DNA from: Spongiibacteraceae bacterium
GTDB taxonomy: Bacteria > Pseudomonadota > Gammaproteobacteria > Pseudomonadales > Spongiibacteraceae
Length of the DNA stretch: 61,201 nt
Assembly (NCBI GenBank): GCA_002710725.1
Contig: PAKT01000047.1
Location: 1 to 61,201 of the forward strand
Direction of reading: 5' to 3'
Shown here: positions 17,946 to 26,898 of the stretch, piece by piece
How positions within the stretch are numbered: the stretch's first letter is position 1
Layout: each line of letters starts with the position of its first letter
Position numbers and translations under genes: made by a program
Notes under the pieces: generated by a model
What the model was told of the DNA's origin: nothing
Databases searched by the model: none
The model's input: only the letters and a program-made list of their open reading frames with translations

Positions 17946-18569
17946 CTAGCGGCGGCGGCCAATTGATTCGAGCAGGGCCGAGAAGCGACTGATGTCCCGA
18001 TCGAAGCGCTTGGCAGTCTGGGACTTTTCGCGCTCGCGAATGGCAATCAGGTCTTCCACATCGGCGATCTGGGATTTGAGGGTGGCGATGGTGTCTTTCT
18101 GGGTCTGGCTGACGTCCTGATTGCGTCGCTCCATCTCCGCCGCCCGGGCTTCCTCGCGTTCAACCTGGGTTTTCAGGTAGTTCAGGTTGCCCTTGAGGAT
18201 GGATATGCGGATCTGGATGTCGCCGAGGGCACGTCTTTTCGCGTCTTCAATATCGGCCACGCTGCTGTAGCGCAGCAGCAGCGACTCATCCCAGCGCTGC
18301 TGGGCCGCTTTTTCTTCCTGTCGCAGGCGCTCGGCTTCCATTTCGTCCGCGGGCAGGGCCGGATCAACGGACTTCACCAGACGGCCATCGGGGCGGATGA
18401 TTTCATAGCCGCGGCTGGCGGCAGAGGGTGGCAGCTTGTCGTTCAATACCACCTGACCCTTGTCATCGAGATAGCGGTAGAGGACTTTATCGGCCTGAAC
18501 GCTGCCCACCGCCAGAGTAATAAGCAGCAAAAGCGGTGAGACGTGGCGTAAACGGGGGCAAGTCAGCAT
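17946..18569 (-). CDS. DUF4124 domain periplasmic protein with coiled coil
   Basis: This encodes 207 residues. A signal peptide ends near QA (about 26). A DUF4124-type segment follows (YRYLDDKGQVVLNDKLPP), then a long charged coiled coil (about 85-195) rich in E, R and K. The function is unknown for the family. It starts 9 nt after the pyrE stop on the same strand, so it is probably co-transcribed with pyrE. No strong Shine-Dalgarno is visible, so coupling to pyrE translation is likely. Confidence 0.75.
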   Translation of the reverse strand: MLTCPRLRHVSPLLLLITLAVGSVQADKVLYRYLDDKGQVVLNDKLPPSAASRGYEIIRPDGRLVKSVDPALPADEMEAERLRQEEKAAQQRWDESLLLRYSSVADIEDAKRRALGDIQIRISILKGNLNYLKTQVEREEARAAEMERRNQDVSQTQKDTIATLKSQIADVEDLIAIREREKSQTAKRFDRDISRFSALLESIGRRR

Positions 18570-18578
18570 GGTACTGGG

Positions 18579-19220
18579 TTAAACACCGTATTGTTGGCGA
18601 TAGCGCTCGATGGCAGTCAGGTTAGCAGCTCCCACCGGGTTTGTGCGCAGGTAGTCCACAATATCGGAAAGTTTCACAATGCTCAGTACGGGAAAACCGT
18701 AGGTCTGCTCCACCTCCTGAATGGCCGAGATCTCACCCTGGCCGCGCTCCTGGCGATCGAGACCGACAATGACGCCGGCTACTTCGGCGTCGGCACCCCG
18801 GATGATGTCGACCGATTCCCGAATCGCAGTGCCGGCGGTGATGACATCGTCAATGATCAGGACCTTTCCGCTCAGCGGCGCCCCGACCAGCACACCGCCC
18901 TCGCCGTGGTCTTTGGCTTCCTTGCGATTGTAGGCGTAGGGCAGGTCGCGGCCGTGTTGGTCGGCGAGGGCGCAGCTGGTGGCGGCGGCGAGCACGATAC
19001 CCTTGTAAGCCGGGCCGTAGAGCACCTGAAAGTCCGGGGCCTGGGCAGCGATGGCGGCAGCGTAGCAGCGCGACAGAGTGGCCAGTGCGGCACCCTGGTA
19101 AAATTTACCCGCATTGAAGAAATAGGGGCTGGTACGGCCGGATTTGAGGGTAAACTCACCGAAAGTGAGTGCTTTTGCAGCAATTGCCTGCTCAATAAAT
19201 TGTTGTTGGTAAAGTTCCAT
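18579..19220 (-). CDS. pyrE: Orotate phosphoribosyltransferase
   Basis: From the ATG at 19220 this gives 213 residues, the same length as E. coli Pyr[12 protein letters not shown] (26-36) is the orotate region, YGPAYKGI (68-75) the loop and [13 protein letters not shown] (120-132) the PRPP-binding signature. PyrE converts orotate and PRPP to OMP in pyrimidine synthesis. An in-frame ATG 8 codons upstream is less likely. The gene diverges from crc, as in Pseudomonas. Confidence 0.96.
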   Translation of the reverse strand: MELYQQQFIEQAIAAKALTFGEFTLKSGRTSPYFFNAGKFYQGAALATLSRCYAAAIAAQAPDFQVLYGPAYKGIVLAAATSCALADQHGRDLPYAYNRKEAKDHGEGGVLVGAPLSGKVLIIDDVITAGTAIRESVDIIRGADAEVAGVIVGLDRQERGQGEISAIQEVEQTYGFPVLSIVKLSDIVDYLRTNPVGAANLTAIERYRQQYGV

Positions 19221-19399
19221 AGTAACCTTTTGCCCGAGCTTCATAATCGCGGCTGTGGCGGATTTTCGGACAGACCGGCCAAGCTGCGCTAAACTGCGTA
19301 TTGTAGCAGCCTCCTGTGCGCAATAATAAATGACTGCTTTTTACTATGCTCCGCCACAGCGCGAGCAATTTTTCTGACCGAGAGCTTTTTGGATTATCA

Positions 19400-20182
19400 A
19401 TGAGAATAATCAGCTTTTGTGCCAATGGCATTGAAGACGCCCTTGAACGCGGGTTTTTTGACTGGATAGCGGAACAGGATGCAGACATTGTCTGCATTCA
19501 GAATATAGGTATTCAGGAATACAAGCTCCGCGATCCGAAGTTCTTCCCCTCAGAATACAACGCTTATTTCTTCGATGCGGCCGAGCCCAATACCAATGGC
19601 GTGGCAATTTATACCCGGCGTCTGCCCAAGGCCATTATGTATGGGCTGGGTTTTACCGACTTTGATATGGAAGGCCGCTATATTCAGGCCGACTTTGAAG
19701 AGCTGAGTGTCGGCTGCCTGCTGGCACCCTCGGCCTACCCCAAAGACGCCAAGGAACAGGCGCGCAAGGGCGAATTCTTTGATCTTTTTTACAACCACCT
19801 GAACAAGATTCGCAACAAGCGGCGCGAGTTTGTGATCTGCGGTAACTGGAATATGGTGCACCGCAATATTGATGTGAACAATCCCGAGGCGGCGCAGGGC
19901 CTGTCCGGTTTTCTCGGCGAAGAGCAGCAGTGGATGGAACGCCTGTTTCACGAGCTGGGTTATATCGACGCCTTCCGCATGGTCAATCGGGATGCCGACG
20001 AGTTCACCTGGTGGCCGGACGGTGACCAGAACAGCGATGGCTGGCGGGTGGATTACCAGATCGTATCGAACCGCTTCAAACCCTATATCGAGTACGGGGT
20101 GGTCTATAAAAACCAGCAGTTTGGCGATCACGCGCCGCTGGTGATGGACTACGACTACGAATTGCCGGAAGCGGAATTCTAG
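19400..20182 (+). CDS. crc: Catabolite repression control protein Crc
   Basis: The ATG at 19400 gives 260 residues of an exonuclease/endonuclease/phosphatase fold closest to pseudomonad Crc. Matching segments are YTRRLPKAIMYGLGF, GRYIQADF, KRREF..CGNWN and WWPDGDQ..GWRVDYQIVS. The fold keeps N9 and the terminal GDHAP, but the metal-binding glutamate is N35 and the GDxN aspartate is N (GNWN), so nuclease activity should be lost, as in Crc. In Pseudomonas Crc works with Hfq to block translation of catabolic mRNAs at A-rich sites. Its place beside pyrE supports the call. An upstream in-frame ATG at 19346 is not supported by homology. Confidence 0.88.
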   Translation: MRIISFCANGIEDALERGFFDWIAEQDADIVCIQNIGIQEYKLRDPKFFPSEYNAYFFDAAEPNTNGVAIYTRRLPKAIMYGLGFTDFDMEGRYIQADFEELSVGCLLAPSAYPKDAKEQARKGEFFDLFYNHLNKIRNKRREFVICGNWNMVHRNIDVNNPEAAQGLSGFLGEEQQWMERLFHELGYIDAFRMVNRDADEFTWWPDGDQNSDGWRVDYQIVSNRFKPYIEYGVVYKNQQFGDHAPLVMDYDYELPEAEF

Positions 20183-20213
20183 ATTCTGCCAAGTAATAAC
20201 AAGTAATAAACAG

Positions 20214-20237
20214 GGCGCCATCAGGCGCCTTTTTTTG
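20214..20237 (+). terminator. Terminator of crc
   Basis: GGCGCC (20214-20219), loop ATCA and GGCGCC (20224-20229) form a 6-bp stem followed by eight Ts (20230-20237). It separates crc from the convergent catabolic operon. Confidence 0.88.
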
Positions 20238-20255
20238 TGCTCGTTTGCGGGCTAA

Positions 20256-20549
20256 TCAAAGCGCAAACTGCGCTGTGGCATAGCCCGCCATCAAATCGCC
20301 CACCACGGGAAAAATCACTTCCGCCTGGGCCGGGTGTACTGAGTAGGCTTTAAAGGCTTCCTCGTTTTCAAACTCGGCCACAATGCCGAAATGGTAGTTG
20401 CCTTCCAGCAGCTGCAGATCCATGCCGCATTTGAAACTTTTAATGCCGGGGATCAGTTCAGGCAGCTTGTTGTAGGCGTCTATTACCTTTTGCTGGGTTG
20501 TGGCATCCAGTTCACTTTTGAAGTTGATCAGGCACAGATGTTGAATCAT
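20256..20549 (-). CDS. Dabb (stress-responsive alpha/beta barrel) domain protein
   Basis: The ATG at 20549 has AAGGAG upstream and gives 97 residues. The Dabb/ferredoxin-like pattern is visible: IQHLCLINFK strand, a LPELIPGIKSF segment, NYHFGIVAEFENEEAFKAY and a closing strand. Such proteins are small dimers, some acting as cyclases or decarboxylation helpers. It is the last gene of the minus-strand catabolic train, 38 nt after an NTF2-like gene. A specific role is not evident. Confidence 0.8.
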   Translation of the reverse strand: MIQHLCLINFKSELDATTQQKVIDAYNKLPELIPGIKSFKCGMDLQLLEGNYHFGIVAEFENEEAFKAYSVHPAQAEVIFPVVGDLMAGYATAQFAL

Positions 20550-20587
20550 GGTGACTCCTTTTTCGAGTAGTCTTTGTCGTGTTAGCT

Positions 20588-20962
20588 TTATCGGGCGTAG
20601 ATGGTGGCCTGGGTAATGCGATTGTCTTTGACGGTATAAAGGCCGCACAGCTTAAGTGTTAGTTTCTCGCCTTTCTTCAATGACGCGCCCATAAAATCGG
20701 GAACATCCTCGCGTGCCGTGAAGACATCGGTGATTTCGACAGCCGCGTGATTGCCGTCAATCAGAATGCTCTCCGGCGTCATCCGGTCTTCAAAGGTCTC
20801 AATGAGATAGCGATAGGTTTGCAGGATGGCGTCGCGGCCGTGGCTTGTTCCCTGCGCGCTGTTAAATACCACATCGTCGGCGTAGAGCGCTGCAAGTGCT
20901 TCCGGGTTTTCGCTGTTGTAGGTGCGGTAGTAGTCTTCAAAAAATGCCTTGGTCAGGGCCAT
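20588..20962 (-). CDS. NTF2-like (SnoaL / ketosteroid-isomerase fold) protein
   Basis: From the ATG at 20962 this is 124 residues. FFEDYYRTYNSENPEALAALYADDVVF is the classic N-terminal helix-strand of the fold, with a beta sheet after about residue 70. The fold includes ketosteroid isomerases, polyketide cyclases and dehydratases, so the substrate is open. Its start lies 2 nt before the end of the PQQ dehydrogenase gene, so the two are clearly co-transcribed. Confidence 0.82.
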   Translation of the reverse strand: MALTKAFFEDYYRTYNSENPEALAALYADDVVFNSAQGTSHGRDAILQTYRYLIETFEDRMTPESILIDGNHAAVEITDVFTAREDVPDFMGASLKKGEKLTLKLCGLYTVKDNRITQATIYAR

Positions 20963-20963
20963 G

Positions 20964-22904
20964 TTAATCCTCCAGTGCAAATGCGACCAGGGCATCGCCG
21001 GGCGCGGAGCCCAGCGGGCCGTGGCCGCCGGCGGCGATCACCAGGTACTGTTTGCTGTCATTGTTCAGGCGATAGGTCATGGGGGTGGCGTGGGCGGCGT
21101 AGGGCATTTCCTGTTCCCAAAGCAGCTCGCCGCTATCGCTGTCGAAAGCGCGGAAGTAGTGATCCAGCGTGGCGCCGATAAAGATCAAACCACCCGCCGT
21201 TTGAATGGAGCCGCCGGTGTTGGGGGTGCCCCAGGGGAAGAACTTGCCTAAACCCAGGGGCGCCAGCTTGTTCAGGTTGCCGAGTTCCCGCTCCCAGACA
21301 ATCTCGCCGCTGTTCAGATCGATCGACAGCAGCTTGCCCCAGGGTGGCTCAACGCAAGGCTTCATGTCTGGCCATTCGGTGGCAAATACACTGCGCGTCA
21401 CTGCATAAGGTGTGCCGCGCTGCGGTGCCAGGCCCACCAGATCGCCGCCAGAGACATCGGAGACTTCGTCCTGCGGCACCACCTTCATGGTAAAAGGCGC
21501 AATCTGCAGGTTGACCACCATGCGCTGTTTTACCGGATCCACGGAGACCGAGCCCCAGTTGATGCCACCGCCAAGGCCGGGGTAGGCCAGGGTTCCCTGA
21601 AAGGAGGGCGGTGTGAAAATGCCCTCGTAGCGCAGGCTGTTAAAAAACTCGCGGCAGTATTGTTTATCCCAGGGGGTGATGCCCCAGATTTCGTCTTCGC
21701 TCAGGCTGGTCGGGTGCAGCGGTTTGGGTTTGACCGGAAAGGGCTGGGTCTTTGATGTGTATTCACCCGGTACGTCGGTTTGCGGAACCGGGCGCTCTTC
21801 GACCGGAAACAGCGGCTCGCCGGTTTCGCGGTTCAATAGAAAGATGTGGCCCATTTTCGTGGCGGCGATAACGGCCGGAGTCTGCCCGCGAAAATCAAAG
21901 GCCACCGGCTGGGCGGCCATGTCGTAGTCCCAGACGTCGTGATGCACGGTTTGGAAATTCCAGGCGAGCTTGCCGGTATCGGCATGCAAGGCGACTACCG
22001 AGCTGCCGTAATAGTCCAGGTCGCCCCGTTCTTCGCCTGCATAGTGGTCCGGCGAGGGGTTGCCGGTGGGTACAAAGACCAGATTGCGCGCTTCATCGCC
22101 GGACAGCAGTCCCCAGGCGTTGGGGGTGCCGCGGGTCAGGGTTTTACCCTGCTTGATATCGGCGGCGGTGACGGGAGTCTGCGTCGGAGGGACCGGGTCC
22201 CAGGCCCAGAGCAGTTCACCGGAGCGGGCGTCAAAGGCGCGAATCGCGCCGCTGGGGGCATCGACCCTTTGGCCATCCTGCACGTAGGCCCCGGTAATCA
22301 CCTTGTCACCCATAACCAGCGGCGGCGAGGTCAGGTAGTACTCGGCGGTAGTGAGGTCGCCCAAACCCTGCGTGAGATCGACAGCGCCGGTGTCACCAAA
22401 GTCTTCGCAGGGTTTGCCGGTGTCGGCGTCGAGGGCAATCAATCGAGCATCCAGGGTGCCCAGATAAATACGCTTTTGGCACTGTTCTGCTGGCTGCCCC
22501 TCCCAGTAGCTGACCCCGCGACAGGCCGGTGCGTAGACTCCGGTCAGATCCACCTCGGGGTCGTGTACCCAGTTTTCCTCGCCACTTTCCGGGTCGAGAG
22601 AGATCACCCGATTGAAGGGGCTGCACAGGTACATGGACTGGTTGACCACCAGTGGGGTCACCTGCAGCGCAGTGGCACCGTGAGTGTCACCACCGCTGGA
22701 AAAGTCCTTGAGGTGGTAAGTCCAGGCCGGCTTCAAGCGAGACACATTGTCGCGATTAATCTGGGTGAGCGCCGAATAGCGCTGGCCGCTGTTGTTCTGG
22801 CCAACAGCGGGCCAGTCGGCGGTGGGGCCGGAAAAATCCACGGTGGGTTTTGAGCAGCCAATCAAAGCGAGCGCGGCGGCGCTCGCGAACACAAGTTTTC
22901 GCAT
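20964..22904 (-). CDS. PQQ-dependent dehydrogenase lipoprotein
   Basis: This encodes 646 residues. The signal peptide ends in a lipobox (LIGC, Cys near 17). The rest is an eight-bladed PQQ propeller with repeated W-motifs (GSVVALHADTGKLAWNFQ, RAFDARSGELLWAWD and GGLIFIGATLDHYFRAFD), similar to the membrane glucose/quinate class but without its N-terminal membrane helices. No CxxCH haem motif is present, so electrons must go to a separate acceptor. It would oxidise an alcohol or polyol-type substrate in the periplasm. The gene sits 2 nt downstream of a luciferase-like monooxygenase gene. Confidence 0.9.
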   Translation of the reverse strand: MRKLVFASAAALALIGCSKPTVDFSGPTADWPAVGQNNSGQRYSALTQINRDNVSRLKPAWTYHLKDFSSGGDTHGATALQVTPLVVNQSMYLCSPFNRVISLDPESGEENWVHDPEVDLTGVYAPACRGVSYWEGQPAEQCQKRIYLGTLDARLIALDADTGKPCEDFGDTGAVDLTQGLGDLTTAEYYLTSPPLVMGDKVITGAYVQDGQRVDAPSGAIRAFDARSGELLWAWDPVPPTQTPVTAADIKQGKTLTRGTPNAWGLLSGDEARNLVFVPTGNPSPDHYAGEERGDLDYYGSSVVALHADTGKLAWNFQTVHHDVWDYDMAAQPVAFDFRGQTPAVIAATKMGHIFLLNRETGEPLFPVEERPVPQTDVPGEYTSKTQPFPVKPKPLHPTSLSEDEIWGITPWDKQYCREFFNSLRYEGIFTPPSFQGTLAYPGLGGGINWGSVSVDPVKQRMVVNLQIAPFTMKVVPQDEVSDVSGGDLVGLAPQRGTPYAVTRSVFATEWPDMKPCVEPPWGKLLSIDLNSGEIVWERELGNLNKLAPLGLGKFFPWGTPNTGGSIQTAGGLIFIGATLDHYFRAFDSDSGELLWEQEMPYAAHATPMTYRLNNDSKQYLVIAAGGHGPLGSAPGDALVAFALED

Positions 22905-22906
22905 TG

Positions 22907-23887
22907 TTATTCTCGGTTTTTCAGATGCGGCATCACAACCCGGGAAAAGCTTTCCAGTTGCTGCCAGCCGTATGTCGGGTCTTGCCCGGCTATGAGCGGG
23001 TGTAGACAGAGCTGAGCGTTGTCGCCGAGCTGGTCGAGATAGTCTGCCACCTCATCGGGTTTGATAATCGGGTAGAGCCCGGTTTCCCGCAGTGGCGCGG
23101 CGTCGGTCATTTCCAGATACTGGCCCTGCATCGCCGACGAGGCCTGCCATTTGCCGTAGCTGTTGCACTCGAACAGGATGTGAGGTGCCATGCGCTCCCA
23201 CTCCGCGTCCGGGTCGTCGCTCACCACAAAAAAGCCGCTGCCGAGCTCCATAAAAGGAATCGCCTCTTTGCCCAGGCGCTCGCGCTCGGCATTGAACTCC
23301 TCAAACAAGGCGCGGTTTTCAGTATAGAAATAGTCGACCATGCGCGCGGCGCGGCGCGCCGCCGGTTTGCTGGAGCCGCCCATCCACAGCGGTGGGTGGG
23401 GGCGTTGAACAGGGCGCGGTGTCACTTGTGTCGGACGACCTTCATAGGTGAACGGCTCGCCGGTCCAGGCCTGTTTAAGCGCGTTGATCTTGCTCTCCAT
23501 CAGCGTGCCGCGATCCTTCAGTTCAACGCCGAACATGGCAAATTCTTCCGGCACATAGCCCGCACCCACTACAACTTCAAGCCGGCCTTTGCTGATGATA
23601 TCCAGTACCGCCAGATCTTCGGCGACGCGGATGGGGTCGTGAAAGGGAAGAATAATCAGCGCCATGCGCAGCCGGATGCGTTTGGTGCGCGCCGCCATAG
23701 CGGAAGCTAACACGATAGGTGAGGGGAGATAGCCGTCCTCACAGCCGTGGTGCTCACTAATCTGAATGCAGTCAAAACCCTGCTCGTCGGCCCATTCGGC
23801 CATGTCGAGGGCGGCGTCATAAAGTGCGCGCTGATCGGCCCCGAAATCCGGGTTGCGCATATCAAAACGGAGCAGGAGTTGGGGCAT
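22907..23887 (-). CDS. Luciferase-like (LLM class) flavin-dependent monooxygenase 1
   Basis: This encodes 326 residues with the bacterial-luciferase TIM barrel: QISEHHG near 43, IRLRMALIILPFHDPIRVAEDLAVLD and GRLEVVVGAGYVPEEF. The family uses FMNH2 or F420H2 and includes Baeyer-Villiger monooxygenases and dehydrogenases; the cofactor cannot be read from sequence. An AAGGA site lies before the ATG. It is probably co-transcribed with the PQQ dehydrogenase gene. A MITE-like repeat separates it from the ferredoxin gene upstream. Confidence 0.87.
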   Translation of the reverse strand: MPQLLLRFDMRNPDFGADQRALYDAALDMAEWADEQGFDCIQISEHHGCEDGYLPSPIVLASAMAARTKRIRLRMALIILPFHDPIRVAEDLAVLDIISKGRLEVVVGAGYVPEEFAMFGVELKDRGTLMESKINALKQAWTGEPFTYEGRPTQVTPRPVQRPHPPLWMGGSSKPAARRAARMVDYFYTENRALFEEFNAERERLGKEAIPFMELGSGFFVVSDDPDAEWERMAPHILFECNSYGKWQASSAMQGQYLEMTDAAPLRETGLYPIIKPDEVADYLDQLGDNAQLCLHPLIAGQDPTYGWQQLESFSRVVMPHLKNRE

Positions 23888-23925
23888 GTTATATCCTTGT
23901 AATACCTATAGCTTGTTCTTTAGTC

Positions 23926-24039
23926 CCGGTCATTGCGAGCAACGCGAAGCAACCTCCCAAAGATGGCTGCCATACTGAAAAAGTTTGTTTCGCGTGGCTT
24001 AGCATGCCCCGCGAAGCGCTGTGGGTAAGCAATGACGGA
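23926..24039. repeat. MITE-like repeat with GTCATTGC terminal inverted repeats
   Basis: The element starts with CCGGTCATTGCGAG (from 23926) and ends with GCAATGACGGAG (to about 24039). GTCATTGC (23929-23936) and GCAATGAC (24029-24036) are perfect 8-bp inverted ends about 110 bp apart, and internal GCGAAGC motifs repeat. GTCATTGCGAG...GAAGCAA is a sequence I know as a common intergenic repeat in many bacterial genomes. It holds no ORF. It ends next to the stop codon of the ferredoxin gene, so it sits inside the catabolic operon. Confidence 0.65.
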
Positions 24040-24040
24040 G

Positions 24041-24256
24041 TTATTGTTCAGTTACCGTAATGGCGGCATTGGGGCAGAATTTTTCGGCCTTCAATACCTT
24101 TTCGCGCTCTTCATCGCTGATATCGTCCTTGATGACGACCGCCTGCGGATAGGGCGCATCGCTTTCCTGTAGCTCGAATACCTCACCGGCCTCGGCCTGA
24201 CAGACGCCGTGACCCTGACACAGATCCAGATCGATTTTGATACAAAGTTTGCCCAT
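24041..24256 (-). CDS. [3Fe-4S] ferredoxin, P450 partner
   Basis: This encodes 71 residues. C13-QGHGV-C19 and C61-P62 make the single-cluster pattern C-x5-C...C-P with His where a fourth cysteine would be, the signature of [3Fe-4S] P450 ferredoxins such as the one beside mycobacterial CYP51. It should donate electrons to the adjacent P450, 18 nt upstream in the same operon. A ferredoxin reductase is not in the window, so it must be encoded elsewhere. Confidence 0.93.
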   Translation of the reverse strand: MGKLCIKIDLDLCQGHGVCQAEAGEVFELQESDAPYPQAVVIKDDISDEEREKVLKAEKFCPNAAITVTEQ

Positions 24257-24274
24257 CGTGCTCTGTCCTTTTGC

Positions 24275-25636
24275 TTACACGTCTTTCCGTCGCTTGTAGC
24301 GCAGTGTACAGGGATCGCTCGGCCGCAGAATCAGCGCCGGCATGATTTCCTGGTACTGTTCAGGTGGCATAGTCAGTTCAAATTCGAAGTGGCGCAGCAG
24401 TTCGCAGAAAATCGCCTTGACCTGCAGCAGGGCAAAGGCGTTGCCCACGCACTTGCGGCGACCGCCGCCAAAGGGAATGGCAGCAAAAACATTGTCCGGT
24501 GCCGGGCGTTTCGGGTCGAAGCGCTCGGGGTCAGGAAAATGTTCCGGCAGTTTGTGCGCCACCCAGGGGCAGAGCATCACGTTTTTGCCCGGTTCAATGA
24601 CATAGTCTTTATAGTGGAAGGGTTTCATCACCCGGCGGGAAATGGCATTCAGCGGCGGGTGCAGGCGCAGGGCCTCGCGGATAAAACCTTCCAGCAGGGG
24701 TATTTCGCGCAGGGCGTTGAAGCTGAGTTCCTGGCCGCCGTCGAACAGTTTGTCGATTTCGCCCACCAGTTCCGCGTGATACTGCGGGTGGCGAACGATT
24801 TCCAGCAGCGTCCACGCGGAGGTGTTCGAGCTGGTGTGGTGGCCGGCAAACATAAACCAGATCACCAGACCGGTGATTTCGTGCTCACTGAGTTTGCGAC
24901 CGTCTTCGTACTCGGCGGTCATATAAATGTTGAGCATATCGTCCAGCGGCGTCTCGCCCTTGGCTTGGGCATCGCGGCGGCGGTGGATTTCCTCGGTGAT
25001 CAGTTCCTGCAGTCGCTCGCGAGCCTGATCGCGTTTTTTAAAGGTATCTTTCTGCTGATTCGGATCGAGCAGGGCCGAGGGGTCGATACCATTTTCAAGA
25101 TCGCGATAGAGATCGGCAAACTCGTCGGTCAAGCGGTAGCGAAACACCGAGCCCAGCAGACAGTGGGTTGAGGTGCGCAGGGTCAGGTCGGTAAAGGCTT
25201 CGTAGAAATCCATCTCGCCTTCATCGCCCCAGTCCTTGGTGAAGTCGATCACCTCCTGGGCAACGGTGCCAGCATAGCTCGCCATTTTGTCGTGCTTCAG
25301 GCCCTGATACTGAATCTTCAGCTGCTGGCGCTCAATATGCGGTTCGGCACCGTACTGCACGCCTTCGCCGAACACCGGCACCATCATCTGATAGGCTTCC
25401 GAGGCGCTGAGCTGATCGTCCGGCGCACGGAAAAAGGCTTCGTGGGCCTCCGGACCAATCATCAGTACGGTGGGCAGGCCGCCCATATCAAACTCGCCCA
25501 CTTCGCCGCATTCTTCATGGACCCGCTTCATAAAATCCAGCGGTGTGGTGATGAATTCCATGTAGTGGCCGCCTTCGGCGGCAGCACCGCTGGCCTGCGG
25601 AATGGCTTTAGCTTCGGCTTGTGCTTGTGTGCTCAT
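24275..25636 (-). CDS. Cytochrome P450, CYP51-like
   Basis: This encodes 453 residues. The haem loop FGGGRRKCVG has the ligand Cys at 396, and an ExxR appears as EALRLH. The I-helix segment FMFAGHHTSSNTSAWTLLE is almost the bacterial CYP51 consensus (FAGHHTSS), and YQMMVPVFGEGVQY matches the CYP51 B'-C signature with G where Asp is usual. The C-terminus also resembles mycobacterial CYP51. There is no membrane anchor, so it is soluble. CYP51s demethylate sterols at C14; here the substrate may be a sterol, triterpenoid or related ring compound. A GAGG site precedes the ATG, and the previous gene ends 11 nt away. Confidence 0.9.
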   Translation of the reverse strand: MSTQAQAEAKAIPQASGAAAEGGHYMEFITTPLDFMKRVHEECGEVGEFDMGGLPTVLMIGPEAHEAFFRAPDDQLSASEAYQMMVPVFGEGVQYGAEPHIERQQLKIQYQGLKHDKMASYAGTVAQEVIDFTKDWGDEGEMDFYEAFTDLTLRTSTHCLLGSVFRYRLTDEFADLYRDLENGIDPSALLDPNQQKDTFKKRDQARERLQELITEEIHRRRDAQAKGETPLDDMLNIYMTAEYEDGRKLSEHEITGLVIWFMFAGHHTSSNTSAWTLLEIVRHPQYHAELVGEIDKLFDGGQELSFNALREIPLLEGFIREALRLHPPLNAISRRVMKPFHYKDYVIEPGKNVMLCPWVAHKLPEHFPDPERFDPKRPAPDNVFAAIPFGGGRRKCVGNAFALLQVKAIFCELLRHFEFELTMPPEQYQEIMPALILRPSDPCTLRYKRRKDV

Positions 25637-25647
25637 GATTCACCTCT

Positions 25648-26850
25648 TCAGGAGTTGCTGGCAGCTTTCTTTTGTTTGTCTGCCATTTCCTGTTCGTGTT
25701 GGGCAATCGCGGTATTGATGCCACCCACGTATTCTTCCATAAAGCGATCGGCATTTTCCGCCGCCCAATTGAGTGAGGCGGGGCGGTTGTCGTTGCTGCG
25801 CTGGAAGTGGGGCATGACCTCGCGGGCGAACAATTCGTAGGATTTTTTGGTCGCGTCGAAGTCTGCGGCATTGTGCGCCAGCGCGAGGAAGGTTTCAAAA
25901 CCGCCGGACTGATCCTGCAGTTTCTTGATGTGCTCGACCAGGGTCTCGGGGGTGCCAACCACGCCGACGCCAAAGGCGCCCAGACCACCGGTGGTCCAGA
26001 TCTCAATGGCTTCTTTGAAAGACTTGGCTTCCGGGAAGGCGCTGCCACCGAATTTTTTGAAGTAGCGCATCATATCCATCAGGCCGTATTCCAGATCCTT
26101 ATAGGCCTGCTCTTCAGTTTCCGCGATATGAAAGGGTGTGACGATGCGCCAGTTGCGGCGATCAACCTGCTTGCCGTGCTCGGCGGCTTTTTCTTCACAG
26201 ATGTCCCAGTGATTGGCCAGCTGTTTGAAGCCTTCCGGACTGGAGGCGGCCACGGAAATCATACCGAGGCCGTGTTCGCCGGCGGTGCGGGCGCCGGTGG
26301 GGCTGATAGCCGAGGCGACTGCCATATCCAGCGGCGCCTGATAGGGAAGAATCTGGCAGCGGGCTTCATTCAGGGTGAACCAGTCGGTCTGCATGGTCAC
26401 GGTTTCACCGTTGAGCAGTTTCACCAGCGCGGTCAGGGATTCATTCATGCGGCGGCGCAGGTCTTTTGGGTTGATGCCCATCATATAGGCATCGGCCACC
26501 AGCTGGCCGGGGCCGACACCGAAGGTCAGGCGACCGCGCACCTGATGGTCGAGCTGGCAGATGCGATCGGCCAGTACCAGCGGGTGGTGGTAGGACAGGG
26601 AGCTGACGCCGGTGGCCAGGCGAATATTGCGGGTGCGCTCGGCGACGGTGGCGATAAACACTTCCGGCGAGGCGATGCATTCATAGGCGCCGCTGTGGTG
26701 TTCGCCAATCCAGGCTTCGTCGTAGGCGAGTTTGTCGAGCCACTGGATCAGTTCCATATCGCGTTCGATAGCGAGCGTCGGGTTGACGATGTCCTTGTGG
26801 AAGGGTGCGAAAAAGGCACCAAATTTCATGCGCTTGGGTTTGTAAGTCAT
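25648..26850 (-). CDS. Luciferase-like (LLM class) flavin-dependent monooxygenase 2
   Basis: The ATG at 26850 gives 400 residues. AWIGEHHSGAYECIASPEVF (about 42-61), SSLSYHHPLVLADRICQLD and RGRLTFGVGPGQLVADA are the flavin-binding and substrate regions of the family. It is about 75 residues longer than monooxygenase 1 and diverged from it, so the two probably act on different intermediates. It is the first gene of the minus-strand train that continues with the P450 and ferredoxin, and a putative promoter and operator lie about 50 nt upstream. Confidence 0.88.
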   Translation of the reverse strand: MTYKPKRMKFGAFFAPFHKDIVNPTLAIERDMELIQWLDKLAYDEAWIGEHHSGAYECIASPEVFIATVAERTRNIRLATGVSSLSYHHPLVLADRICQLDHQVRGRLTFGVGPGQLVADAYMMGINPKDLRRRMNESLTALVKLLNGETVTMQTDWFTLNEARCQILPYQAPLDMAVASAISPTGARTAGEHGLGMISVAASSPEGFKQLANHWDICEEKAAEHGKQVDRRNWRIVTPFHIAETEEQAYKDLEYGLMDMMRYFKKFGGSAFPEAKSFKEAIEIWTTGGLGAFGVGVVGTPETLVEHIKKLQDQSGGFETFLALAHNAADFDATKKSYELFAREVMPHFQRSNDNRPASLNWAAENADRFMEEYVGGINTAIAQHEQEMADKQKKAASNS

Positions 26851-26898
26851 AACCTGTCCTCTGCTTTTCGATATGGGACGAGCCCTAGTATTGAGATC

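Noticed and set aside
19400-20182. Exodeoxyribonuclease III
   Set aside because: The metal-binding Glu and the GDxN Asp are both replaced by Asn, and neighbourhood and segments match Crc.
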